From contig CM068825.1 of NCBI GenBank assembly GCA_028554795.2, forward strand, positions 92,226,951-92,290,950: a DNA stretch of 64,000 nucleotides, written 5' to 3'. Made by a program: the position numbers and the translations under genes. This DNA comes from Sinohyriopsis cumingii (taxonomy: Eukaryota > Mollusca > Bivalvia > Unionida > Unionidae). The notes beneath the pieces were generated by a model. It made no database searches, had not been told where the DNA came from, and saw only the letters and a program-made list of their open reading frames with translations. Of the stretch, positions 39,523 to 49,063 are shown piece after piece; position 1 is the first letter of the stretch; the number at the start of each line of letters is the position of its first letter.

Positions 39523-40467
39523 ATGGAATCCATCTATTATTCTCCGAGAGGATACTGGAAAGGGAAGGCCGCAATTGGTAAGCTTGCAAGCGCTGCAAAA
39601 GTAACGAGGGCCACTGCGGCTAATTGGTTATCCAAACAGGCTATATGGCAAATCTATCTACCACCGCCTAAACAAATCAACTTCTCGCGCTTTGATGTCA
39701 GCGTACCTAATGAAGTTCATCAGGCTGATATACTATTTCTGCCGCATGACAACGGTTACAAATACGCGCTAACCGTAGTTGATGTTGCGAGTCGATACAA
39801 ACAAGCGGAGCCGTTAAAAACAAAGTCAGCAACTGAAGTAGCCGCTGCGTTTGAAAGAATTTATCGAAGAGGTCCTCTGCGCTGGCCAAATCTATTACAA
39901 GTTGATCCTGGTAGTGAATTTCGCGGCGCTGTTTTATCAACGCTGAAACATCATAGCGTCGCGGTACGACGAGGTCATACTGCGCTACATCGTGATCAGG
40001 CAATTGTTGAACGATTCAATCGGACTCTTGCTGAACGGTTATTTGGATATCAATACGCGAAGGAATTCATCCAAGAAAAACGATCTCGTGAATGGGTCAA
40101 AAGGTTGCCAGGCGTAATTGCAGCGTTAAATAACGAGATTACCCGAGCAATCAACATGAAGCCCAGCGACGCGATTAAATACGAGTATATACCCGGAAGA
40201 TCAAAAATAGATAGCGTTTCCAAGCCGATTTTCGGCGATGTTACCGTGAGATATCTGTATGAACCAGGAGAGCTTGAAGGCGGTAAAAAAAGGGCTACTG
40301 ATCCTATTTGGAGTGTTACCACACATAACATATCAACGATAACACGATCAACTGGTAGACCACCGATCTACAGACTGGATTCAACTGCTCCTCAGCGCGG
40401 ATTTACACGCGAGCAACTACAAGTGATACCTGACGATACTCAATTACCCCCGCGTGGTCTTAACTAG
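39523..40467 (+). CDS. Polinton DDE integrase
   Basis: A 314-residue retroviral-type integrase that would insert the element into host DNA. The catalytic triad is visible as D69 (HQADILFLP), D128 (QVDPGSEF) and E163 (AIVERFNR), with 34 residues between the last two, the classic D(35)E spacing. The N-terminal segment (IYYSPRGYWKG ... ANWLSKQ) resembles the helix-turn-helix-like start of Polinton integrases. The C-terminus (PPIYRLDS ... FTREQLQVIP) resembles their SH3-like end. The frame is open upstream to 39466, but that lacks an ATG. Its end overlaps the convergent helicase stop by 8 bp. No damage is seen. Confidence 0.93.
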   Translation: MESIYYSPRGYWKGKAAIGKLASAAKVTRATAANWLSKQAIWQIYLPPPKQINFSRFDVSVPNEVHQADILFLPHDNGYKYALTVVDVASRYKQAEPLKTKSATEVAAAFERIYRRGPLRWPNLLQVDPGSEFRGAVLSTLKHHSVAVRRGHTALHRDQAIVERFNRTLAERLFGYQYAKEFIQEKRSREWVKRLPGVIAALNNEITRAINMKPSDAIKYEYIPGRSKIDSVSKPIFGDVTVRYLYEPGELEGGKKRATDPIWSVTTHNISTITRSTGRPPIYRLDSTAPQRGFTREQLQVIPDDTQLPPRGLN

Positions 40468-43400
40468 CGCCGTTGCGTCTATTGCACTCAAGACAGGTCA
40501 ACCTCACATTGTTTTTGACATGACCGAGACTGTTATCGATCCTGTCCACGGTAAATTGGCGAGCGTCTTTATCCGAATAACGCCAACTCATTATACAATT
40601 GCAACTCGCGCAGTGATTATTCTGTTGTTGTCGTAACGCAATTATTAATTCGGCATCAATATCAAAACGCCGTTGTTTTTTTTTATCCTGTTGGCGGTAA
40701 CCCGAGAGTTTTCTATCAATGACGCTTGCATCGATGGTGACTCCGTCACTGACTCCGTCAATAACAATTCTTCGAAGCTGATTTATCCTCCGTACTCGGG
40801 ACACCGCAAGATAGACTAGATTGGACCATTCGATGCGATTATCAACTATCCAAACAATTGTGTCCGTGATGGTTAGTCCCTGCGAGGAATGTATTGTTGT
40901 TGCGTATCCTAGCGTCCACGGGGATTTATCAGCACGTAGCGCGTCCTCGACGACGCCGATATCAACGAGCACGATATCATTCAGCACGAGAATTTGTTTT
41001 TCTGTCCGGCCTGGAATTTCAACTTCAATGTTCTGCCGCCGTGTAGCCGCGGGTCTATAACATAACGGCACTGGACGCGTTGGAAACTTTTCCTTATGCA
41101 ACGTAAACAACTTCCGCCGAAGTGTGTCCCTGACTATCTTTCTACTCGCTACAATCAAATCGTTTGGTCTCCATGTTTCCCAGAATTCATTTAACGGCGT
41201 TTCCGGAATCACCTCGCGGATTATTTCACACTGAATTCTATCCGGCTGTAATCTGATTAATTTTTTAACCCCGCGCAGTTGTTCATCAAGTGCTCGGTAA
41301 TCAGTATCGGTTTCTTCATAATAGTCCACAAAACCCTTTAACCAATCATGTGGACCCTCGCCGACAAATGGTGGTGGTTGGCCATGATCCCCACACATGA
41401 TTACCGCTGTATTCGCGAGCAGCAACCAATCAAGAAACATTCGTAAAGTATCTAACGAAACAGTACATATCTCATCCCAAATGATAACCCCAGGAATAAA
41501 TTTTTCACCCATTCGATCAGGAGTTCACTCACCGCCGCTGTATCGAAAAAAGCTGTGATAAGTAACGGCGTCAACATTTCGTTGTTTTATTTCTCGCGCT
41601 AGTCTATGGGTCGGTGTAAGCACGATCATACTTGCCCGCGTTCGAAATAATTCAATTGCCCGAGTCGTCTTTCCTGACCCGCCACAGCCGCTTAAATAAA
41701 CTGTTTTGTGTCTACAAATTGGATCAGAACACGGTGGTGCATTAGACCATTCTGACAATTTATCACCGCGTAGGTAATTGTTTTCAACGGTGACATCTGC
41801 TGACGGGGAATAATCGCGTCGTATTTCATTTTTAATTCTCCATGTACCCCAACTCTCGTCTGGACTAGTAAACTCGGCTACGTTTCCCTTATACGCTACG
41901 TCAACATAAAACGAATCAACGGCTACTCTAACGGCGGTGTCAGGAAATCTATTTATCATCGAGAATAAATTGATAGCGGCGTAACCCAGCATAGACGCCC
42001 TCAAATGCGGGTATGCTGGGCTGTCTCCATCGCTGTAGGTAACAACTGTACCCAACCTTGTTCCATTGGACAAGAAAGCTGTTTCGCAGTTCACGTATCT
42101 ATTTTTCGCCACTGCGTCCTTGATTACGAAATCATATTCTGCGTCATCTATAATCAGCCGTGAGCAATATCGTTTGTAGTCGCAGTTTTTTCCACCTTGT
42201 GTGAACTTACCGATTATTCTTCTACCGAGATCTTTTGCCTCGTGGTTTCGTTGGTTGAATATCCTCCTGGACCATTCGACGATATATTCCTCGTCGGCAT
42301 CGATGTGTTTTCTGGATTCGTCAATTATGCTATCTAGACGCTCCGGTTCTGGTAACCAGACTTCAGTCTGCGCTCGGTATGATATAATCGCGTCACTGAC
42401 AATCAACGAAATTAGCATTTTACAATCAATCATATACCGTAGCAGCGCTATTGGCAGCCACTTCTTTTCAGCCATGTGTCTACCGATCCAAATATAGCAA
42501 CAGCGATGAAGTCCTGCCGCGAACTCAAATGATACTATGCGAGCGAATCCGGTTAAATCAAAATCAGGCAGTGGTCCATTAATAGCAACACGAGTCATTT
42601 CATGTCTGGGGTGTCCAAATCGTTTGAAATACTCAGCGGCGGATCCATACCCGAGAAAACTCGCTGGATAACAGGCAACCATATCAACGGAAATCATAGC
42701 GTCGCGGTTGTATTCAGTGTTCCATAGTCCACCGTGATAGTATTCCAAACAACTGGATTGTACATCCGGTAGAAATTCCCTGCGCGTTGGACTCCACGCA
42801 TTTTTCCTCGCTGCAACATGAGCTACAACCGATGGAATCGTAAAACAATTTGTTAGCAGTTGTTCATCATGCTCTTCAAATTCCATGGCGGTTTTTTTCA
42901 TCCTGTTGTGAAATGCTTCAGTGCGATATAATTCACCGTTTGGTCTTACAAACTGATCAAAGGTATCAGCGCTGCGAAGTAACCACACTGATACAGGGTC
43001 GTTTTGACACAAGTAGGCAATAGCATCAAATAGTTTCCTCTCCGCGAGAAAACCGTCCTGTATAAATTCTTCGGGTATATACTTTACTGTTCTATCCCGT
43101 GGAAACACTGTGATCGCGGGCGTCCACGCGTGTTCGTTATGATCAATAATTTTAATTGGGGCCCCATTTGATTTGTACTTTGATTCGTATAATACTTCAC
43201 CGGTTATCGTTGTAACGGTTATTGGAAATCTCAGCGATGTTTCTAATCTCGCTATGTCGCCTATGGTTGCTCCTCGCTCGCGCATTGTCTCCTCCCACTG
43301 GTTGATTTTGCTACGTCGTAAATCAGTCAATTTGTTTCCTCGACACGCATTTGTAAAATGCTCTATTACTCGTTCTGCTACACAATTTATCCCCGTTGAC

Positions 43401-43900
43401 TGTTTCATTGGTTTCAGTTTTCCGATATCAGGTTTCTTATTTAGCGGGTATATTCCATAAACAACTGCTGTTTCAGGATACGCTCGTTCATAGTATGGTC
43501 TGTCAATTCCGGTTAACAGCCCCGGCTTGGAGTCGCGGCTGACAATGACTGTTTTCTTGTCGCTGAGAACCGGTTCAAATTTATCACGTATGATCCAATT
43601 ACCTGATTCCACCCGGACAATGAATTTTACTCTGAAGAAATACTTGCTGGAGCCAAGTTGTGATATTATCGTTGCTGCGCGGTTGTCGTTCATGGTAGCA
43701 TCAACAACGCCATCAATTCGAAATGTTGACCAACTATGAGATGCACCATCACGCTTGAATTCATCGATACAATCGCGTATTTTACTCAACAGGGTTCTAT
43801 CGTTTATTAACGCTTTTGGTGCGTCCTTGAGGACTCTATCGAGATTGAACTTAATATTTTTCCAGGGCTTAATTGCTGCTAATCTCTCGAACTCATCCAT
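40460..43900 (-). pseudogene. family B DNA polymerase - SF1 helicase - HNH protein, one in-frame TGA
   Basis: One frame of about 1,146 codons with a single TGA at 41525-41527 (residue 792). The start is taken as the ATG at 43900; the frame stays open to 43948. Polymerase motifs: A ISVDMVACYPAS (about 405), B GKFTQGG (about 564), C VAVDSFYVD (about 661, where only the second Asp of DTDS remains). I see no 3'-5' exonuclease motif in the first 380 residues. From about 730 there is an SF1 helicase: Walker A SGCGGSGKTT, LTPTHRLA, then after the TGA IIWDEI (Walker B), CGDHGQPPP (motif III), TIHSSQGLT (motif V) and LAVSRVRR (motif VI), Pif1/RecD-like. The last 60 residues carry CASC, FTVDRIDNSLGH and CLEC, an HNH nuclease pattern. 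If the TGA is read as stop, the helicase is split between motifs I and II. Confidence 0.85.
41525..41527 (-). other. in-frame TGA inside the polymerase-helicase frame
   Basis: The codons either side (GAG and ACT) stay in the same frame, and helicase homology resumes four codons later. A C-to-T change of CGA at a CpG would explain it. Readthrough cannot be excluded. Confidence 0.8.
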
Positions 43901-43939
43901 ATAATTAAAACAAGTATTTAAATGAAAGAATATAGTATA

Positions 43940-44263
43940 ATGAATCACTGCAAATGGTTGATGATTGGGTCGACAACCCCGTGCAATAAATCATGTAGAG
44001 GTGAATTCTGCGGGTATCATTTACAAAGCGTTCGTAATGGTTCTCTTGGCCCCCTCCCGTGCTTGGTTTGTCACGTCGGTGTAAGAGGAAAATCGCAGTT
44101 GTGTGTCAATTGTGGCGGAAAGCGATACAGGGAACTAAAACGCTATTATGACAAGCGAATTAAAAACGCCGTCATTGACCCCACCGCTGACTTCGTCATC
44201 AAAACCCCCCAAGACTACGTTGAAAGATTCATAATTAAACCAAATAATAAATTAGACAAATAG
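43940..44263 (+). CDS. small Cys-rich zinc-binding protein
   Basis: About 107 residues from MNHCKW (an upstream in-frame ATG at 43922 would overlap the divergent promoter region). Cys/His spacing suggests two zinc sites: CNKSCRGEFCGYH near the start, then PCLVCHVGVRGKSQLCVNCGG. A Lys/Arg-rich helix follows (KRYRELKRYYDKRIK). It lies head to head with the polymerase gene, 39 bp apart. It may bind DNA or act as an early regulator; that is inference. No family name is certain. Confidence 0.7.
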   Translation: MNHCKWLMIGSTTPCNKSCRGEFCGYHLQSVRNGSLGPLPCLVCHVGVRGKSQLCVNCGGKRYRELKRYYDKRIKNAVIDPTADFVIKTPQDYVERFIIKPNNKLDK

Positions 44264-44276
44264 TATTATTATACAA

Positions 44277-44780
44277 ATGGACCAAGAATTTCAGCCGCAT
44301 CCTGTGCTCGTCAATTACGAGGCATCTCGCGACGGCATTGTTAGAAACCGCAAACTGAAGAAGCCGGTTGGTACCGTAAGTAATCAGGTGTATCTGATGT
44401 TTGGTGCCGGAAAGAAGAAGTACCATGTTCATAGGGCGGTATTTGAGGTATTCAACGGATTAATCGAAAATGGACTTGTGATTGATCATATTAATAATAA
44501 TAAGACTGATAATTCTCTTATAAACTTGCAAGCTGTCTCGCAGAGTCAAAATACCAAAAAAGGCCAAACCGGTAAATACCCAAAGAAAGCAAAACCCGTA
44601 AAGTCATTTGATACAACAACTCACGAGGAAAAAATATTTCAGTCGATGAATGAAGCCAGTAGATACTTTGACATTTGTATCGCCTCAATACGAAAAGTAG
44701 CAGAACGAGTATATCAAACAGCAATCTCAAAAAAGACCGGGCATAGAATTCGATTTTCATATGTAAATATCAGCGAGTGA
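44277..44780 (+). CDS. NUMOD/HNH homing-endonuclease-like protein
   Basis: A 167-residue protein with a NUMOD4-like start (YEASRDGIVRNRKLKKPVG), an HNH_3-type core (HRAVFEVFNG ... VIDHINNNKTDNSLINLQ), and a NUMOD1-like C-terminal helix-turn-helix (SMNEASRYFDICIASIRKVA). Such proteins are site-specific endonucleases of phages and large DNA viruses that spread themselves by cutting unoccupied alleles. It stands free between the zinc-finger and coiled-coil genes, with no intron or intein signs. It starts 13 nt after the previous stop. It is probably a passenger, although a role in element replication is possible. No damage is seen. Confidence 0.88.
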   Translation: MDQEFQPHPVLVNYEASRDGIVRNRKLKKPVGTVSNQVYLMFGAGKKKYHVHRAVFEVFNGLIENGLVIDHINNNKTDNSLINLQAVSQSQNTKKGQTGKYPKKAKPVKSFDTTTHEEKIFQSMNEASRYFDICIASIRKVAERVYQTAISKKTGHRIRFSYVNISE

Positions 44781-44938
44781 CGAAGTCACCGGCGCCTATG
44801 GCGCTGACGAAGTCGCCATGACAATAAATTGTCCATTCCGGAAGAAAACAAAGTATTCAGTATTGTTGAACACCTCGGGATTGATACACGGGGTTTCATT
44901 TTTTTTATTATTTAAAAACAAGATGTTTTATAAGAATA
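44781..44938. other. intergenic gap with hairpin
   Basis: It holds a GC-rich inverted repeat at 44785-44807 (GTCA ... GCGCC TAT GGCGC TGAC) just past the endonuclease stop, then T-rich sequence. The hairpin may be a transcription or RNA-processing signal. Confidence 0.5.
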
Positions 44939-45319
44939 ATGAATATCGAAGACATCAATAATATATTAGCCGAGATTTCAAAATTAAAAAATCAAGGAAT
45001 TGAATTATCTGATGGTCTCGACAGTGAAAAAATATTATCCGATTATGAGATTATTAACGAACAATCGAAACGGGGGCGTTTTACCCTGGCCCGCGAGTAC
45101 TTTTTTATAAAACGATTACAACATACGATCAATGAAAACTTGTACCACAATGACGCAAATGCATTCATTGGACTATTCACTGCCGTTGAAATAATACGAA
45201 AAAAACTCGGACGTGTTTATGAACGACGCCGGGAGATTTCTAGCAAGATCAAAAACATTAGAAGGATTATAGACGAAAACTCCGGCGAGAAATTAGAAAT
45301 TGCTTCGCAATTGCAATAA
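44939..45319 (+). CDS. Polinton coiled-coil protein, unknown function
   Basis: A 126-residue, mostly helical charged protein. It begins NIEDINNILAEISKLKNQGI and ends in a basic helix (RRKISSKIK-like, RRIIDE). TTTATAAGAA lies 2 nt before the ATG, one mismatch from the shared start-site motif. Its TAA overlaps the next ATG (TAATG), suggesting coupled expression. I recognise no family. Position just before the structural block suggests a virion or assembly role. Confidence 0.7.
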   Translation: MNIEDINNILAEISKLKNQGIELSDGLDSEKILSDYEIINEQSKRGRFTLAREYFFIKRLQHTINENLYHNDANAFIGLFTAVEIIRKKLGRVYERRREISSKIKNIRRIIDENSGEKLEIASQLQ

Positions 45320-46273
45320 TGGTAGGCGAATCACTTACTACTCGGCTAGCCAGAGAGCGGCTAGCGGCGCTTAAAAAGTTCATACCGTTACGAGACAGGG
45401 TCCGAGAGCAACTTCAAACGCGGCAGCAACTACAAACCGATTTTACTGTTGGAAGCGAACAACTCTTTGCCCCGGTAACTAAAGCGACCAAAGATGTTAC
45501 GGCGGCAACTGTACCCGTCCTCGATGCGCTTGAAAAGATAGCGGCTCAGACCGAACAAACAAAAAGGTCTTTAGAAACACTCCCTGCAAAAATAGCGGCT
45601 GCTGCAACACGGAGGCCACCACCACTCGCTATAACCGAACCACAAGAACCTTATGTTACAATGGCCGACGAGGAAGAACTAGGCGCCACCGCAAGAGAAC
45701 CAGAAGAAGAAATACCAGAAGAAGAAATACCGGAAGAAGAAATACCAGAAGAAGAAAAAGAGAGGAGTATACCCCGTAATGTACTTAAGAAGAGCACAAG
45801 GGATCAAATTAGAGGCTTCAGCAAGGGGGGGGGAAGAATTAATTGATTTTACTGCCTCCAATTTTGCTAAGAGCATACGAGATAAGGAGCATATCAATGG
45901 CGGTTACGAGAAAAATATAAAGTCGTTAAAGGATTGGACAAGAATGGTGCATTTAGCGAGGATACACAGGGACGAAATACCACGTGGTGGTGGTCCCGAT
46001 TACAACGCATTCCACAAGGAAGTTGAAAAAAGGGTAAAACAAAAAAAAGGAAAAGGATACTCTGTTGGCAAAGAATCCTACGGCGTTACCTGTCCTAACA
46101 GTGTTCTCAGTGATATATCACGGCTAGAGGTACTAATCGGAGGAAAACGAGCCGGAAATAACTCTCCGGAAATAATCAATGAGGCCGCTGATATTTGCAA
46201 GCGGTTATTTACGGGCGGTATCATGGACGTTAGTGCGTATCGAACGCTCATAGACGAACTCGTGGATGATTAA
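45319..46273 (+). pseudogene. Polinton structural-region protein with acidic repeats, frameshifted
   Basis: The first frame (45319-45846) encodes a charged coiled-coil region, a Pro-rich stretch, and an acidic tandem repeat (EEEIP three times, about 45703-45756). The frame changes at a run of nine G at 45825-45833, and homologous-looking sequence continues in the +1 frame to 46273. The second part has a basic KRVKQKKGKGY segment and a helical C-terminus (IINEAADICKRLFTGGIMDV). A protein with a similar Gly-Asn-rich turn and helical end is common in Polintons, but its role is unknown to me. The shift could be a real mutation or a miscalled homopolymer. Confidence 0.6.
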
Positions 46274-46672
46274 AAAAATTATCGTTTTTGTTAATTCTGG
46301 CCGTTTTTGACCGTTTTTGGTCGTTTTTGGTCGTTTTTTGACCGTTTTTGGTCGTTTTTTGACCGTTTTTGGTCGTTTTTTGACCGTTTTTGGTTGGTTT
46401 TTGAGGGCAAAAACCCCAGGAAATCATTTAGAGAAAATCGATGTTTTTGCTGAAAAATCGAAAAAAAAAACGACTATAGGCAACAAAAAATGACCAAAAA
46501 TGACTAAAAATCAAGAAAAAACCGGAAAAAAACCGGATTTTTATCGAGGGCAAAAACCCCAGGAAATTTTGATAAAATTTATTCCGGTTTTCCACACGGC
46601 GGTGGGGAAGGGGGTGATCAATCACTGGTGATCACAATCACTAATTGAAAAACCGGTGTTTTTATAATAAAG
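46274..46672. promoter_or_regulatory. non-coding hairpin-array block
   Basis: This is the largest non-coding stretch inside the element. The left part is a T-rich array in which the palindrome GACCGTTTTTGGTC recurs with a GTTTTTT spacer (GACC at 46309, 46340, 46361 and 46382, the last three 21 bp apart). The right part is A-rich with ATGACCAAAAATGACT, roughly complementary to the left. A 22-bp segment starting GAGGGCAAAAACCCC is repeated exactly at 46403 and 46546. It could be a replication, packaging or transcription control site. Confidence 0.6.
46661..46670 (+). promoter_or_regulatory. start-site motif TTTATAATAA
   Basis: Exact motif 2 nt before the ATG at 46673. Its right end also makes AATAAA. 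Confidence 0.6.
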
Positions 46673-47107
46673 ATGATCATACACTACAACCACGATAAAC
46701 CAGTACTCGTCTACGTGGTAAACTCGCGATTGCCTGTTTACCGCGCGTACTATGGAGATGGTCTCGGTAGCACCATTGCGGGGTTATTTACAAGAATGGC
46801 TCCAAAAGTAGCGCCGTTAGCCAAACAATTAGGAATGAAGGCTATTGATGTTATTCGTGATAAGGGTATTAGTGCTATTGGAGACGTTGCCGGAAAGGCG
46901 CTTTCCGCAGCAAAGGACAAACTAATGTCGTTGGTGAGGAGAAAAAAACAGAAACCACCGGTGATGCCATCAACGACAGTGATGCCTGCGAATGTCAGTA
47001 AAGTAATAAATAACGCCGTGGAAGAAAAACTAGCGTCGTTGGTAAACAATAATCAAGATGACATCGCAAACATAATAGCGGGAAGTGGTTTAAAACCACG
47101 ACGATGA
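46673..47107 (+). CDS. adenovirus pVI-like minor virion protein
   Basis: A 144-residue basic protein. Its key segment GDGLGSTIAGLFTRMAPKV is a Gly-rich amphipathic helix like that in adenovirus pVI and Polinton minor capsid proteins. Helical repeats with DVIRDKGISAIGDVAGKAL follow, then a basic RRKKQK patch and a Ser/Thr/Pro linker. In adenoviruses such proteins sit under the capsid and disrupt membranes; here the role is inferred. It is 31 nt upstream of the major capsid gene. Confidence 0.65.
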   Translation: MIIHYNHDKPVLVYVVNSRLPVYRAYYGDGLGSTIAGLFTRMAPKVAPLAKQLGMKAIDVIRDKGISAIGDVAGKALSAAKDKLMSLVRRKKQKPPVMPSTTVMPANVSKVINNAVEEKLASLVNNNQDDIANIIAGSGLKPRR

Positions 47108-47137
47108 TTTAGATGCATCAGCGTATTATTAAATAAA

Positions 47138-48537
47138 ATGTTTAAACGAACAGCTGACCCGGCGTTTGATATGGACGCACCAGTGCACAAGGATGATTCT
47201 GTCCGTAATTATCAATTTTATTCCTATCATGCAGTACAACCCGACATACGATCGCGAATTGAACTTCAAGTCCATGATACCAGTAAATATTTTTTACCGT
47301 GTGAAGCGTTTATTGAAATCGAAGGAGAACTTGTAACAGAGGCCGATACTCCTGCTGTACCAGCACCGTATCCAGATGGTACCAAAGTTGGCTTAGTCAA
47401 TAACGGCGTAATGGCGCTATTTGAGAGCGCAAAATATCTCATTGACGGGCGAGAGATCGAGTCTATAGAACGCGATGTTGATGTTGCTACAACAATAATC
47501 GGGCTAGCAAGATATTCCGACGATTATACAAGATCAGCGGGTCCATCTATGATGTTTGCAAAGGATACTAAAAACACTGCTGGAAACTCGCAATTTGTGG
47601 TAAGACGACCAAGAAATAATGCTAATAACGCTGATGCTGATGTTGAGAATATGATTATAAACAGCGATCCTAATTTTAACATCGGAGCTGCAACACGCAT
47701 ATCAATGTTAACAGGGGCGCGTAGATCTTTCTCATGCGCGATTCCACTGCATCATATATTTGGATTTTGTAGGAACGTGCGGAGCAAAGCATACCGTGGT
47801 GCTTGTGCGAAAAGGCGATGATAGAAATGCAATTTGGAGAATTCCAGCGGATCCTACAAATCCAAAATAATGACTCTGGTAAAGTCGTTTTAACTAAAAT
47901 ATTATTGTGGATGCCAGTAATGACTCCATCCATTACCACAGAGGCACGATTGCTATCCTTTATGGAGCAGGGAGGAAAATCATTACTAAGTTGGTTAACA
48001 ACAACAACAGATACTAAGCAATCAAATATCAATGGTATATTCACATGGAACCTGGCATCACAACAAGGCATTTCGGCTCCGCGTCATATATTTGTTGCGT
48101 TGCAGGATATGACGAGAGTTGATAATCAACTATCCAGCCATATGATATTTGATCAATTAGGCGTTACTGACGTCTCGCTGAGAATAAACGGCCAGCAGGA
48201 ACCATCTGAGGATATACAACTTAATTACGGTCAAAACCATATTGCACGCGTGTACCATCGGTTGCTGTCGTATATGAGTCGTGATCAAAACGTCGACACT
48301 GGTTTGCAAATATCACAACATGATTTCAAAGAACTATATCCGATCTATTACTTTTCGCTGGAACATCTTGATTTAACAAGACAGTCCGTCGTTGATATAC
48401 ACTTCCGAGCTAATGTAACTCGCGGCGCTATTGCTAATTATAGAGCTATTGCTGTCATCCTCAGCGATAAATCAATGCTGCTAGAAGGTGCTGGCGGACG
48501 AATGAGAATCGTTGATGCGCCAGTGGAAAACATGTAA
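47138..48537 (+). pseudogene. double jelly-roll major capsid protein, two frameshifts
   Basis: About 466 codons spread over three frames. The first frame (47138 to about 47770) includes a virion-surface style start (DDSVRNYQFYSYHAVQPDIRS) and ends with IPLHHIFGF, a typical Polinton capsid segment. A middle frame runs about 47772-47867 to a TAA at 47868. The third frame runs to 48537 with HDFKELYPIYYFSLEHLDL and a conserved jelly-roll end. Both shifts are +1. The first is not in a homopolymer, and a few codons may be lost there. Size and motifs fit capsid proteins of Polintons and adintoviruses. ATTAAATAAA precedes the ATG. This copy cannot make an intact capsid protein as read. Confidence 0.85.
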
Positions 48538-48555
48538 TTGAAAGCACAAAACGCG

Positions 48556-48565
48556 TTTACAATAA
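48556..48565 (+). promoter_or_regulatory. start-site motif TTTACAATAA
   Basis: Exact motif 1 nt before the ATG at 48567. It also contains AATAAA and may serve the preceding gene's 3' end. Confidence 0.6.
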
Positions 48566-48566
48566 A

Positions 48567-49043
48567 ATGTCGTATAGTGTCGTCAGTGTAGAGTTAACTG
48601 ATGGTCAAGTCAAGAAATTACGATCAAAGTCGGCTAAACAATGCGGAACCACAATAACGCTGAAGCCGTCACAGATGGCAGGTGGTAATCATAAGATATC
48701 GTTGACGGCGCGTCAAATAAAACATTTCAATAATGCGATGAAGAATAAAAAGGGTGTTCAAATAGATTTTTCAGCCGCAACAATCAAAAACATGGAAAAG
48801 ACCGGTGGGATATTTCCGCTGTTAGCTGCGATTCCAGCGTTGATTTCCGCGGCCGCACCAGCAGTGGCTAAGGCGGCGGCGTTAGGAGCCGTTGGTACCG
48901 CGGCGGGAATGGCACTGAAAAAGGCAACCGGGAAAGGCTACAAAAAAAAACGACCCGTGGCCGGAAAGGGTCTAAGACTACCGGGGACCCCGTATTCATG
49001 GTACTCGGGAAAGGGTCTAAGACTACCGGGGACCGTTTATTAA
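48567..49043 (+). CDS. adenovirus pX-like core/minor virion protein
   Basis: A 158-residue basic protein. Residues about 1-75 form a conserved N-terminal domain (DGQVKKLRSK ... GNHKISLTARQIKHFNNA). Then comes a hydrophobic Ala/Gly-rich segment (LLAAIPALISAAAPAVAKAA) that could insert in membranes, followed by basic KKRPVAGKGL. The C-terminus has GKGLRLPGT twice, from a short tandem duplication at 48963 and 49009. Similar N-terminal domains and Gly-Lys-Gly-Leu tails occur in Polinton and adintovirus proteins compared with adenovirus pX. Role as a DNA-condensing or membrane-active virion protein is inference. Confidence 0.65.
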   Translation: MSYSVVSVELTDGQVKKLRSKSAKQCGTTITLKPSQMAGGNHKISLTARQIKHFNNAMKNKKGVQIDFSAATIKNMEKTGGIFPLLAAIPALISAAAPAVAKAAALGAVGTAAGMALKKATGKGYKKKRPVAGKGLRLPGTPYSWYSGKGLRLPGTVY

Positions 49044-49063
49044 CGCAAGAGTCTATGACCCCC

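Noticed and set aside
41520-41535. GGTGAGT at the in-frame TGA as a splice donor
   Set aside because: Helicase sequence resumes only four codons later in the same frame, leaving no room for an intron.
42201-42497. Plus-strand frame within the polymerase gene
   Set aside because: It is opposite a recognisable polymerase region and has no start-site motif or domain.
47676-48071. Antisense frame inside the major capsid gene, and similar shadows at 40050-40331, 43173-43460 and 50000-50428
   Set aside because: They mirror strong coding frames on the other strand and carry no motifs.
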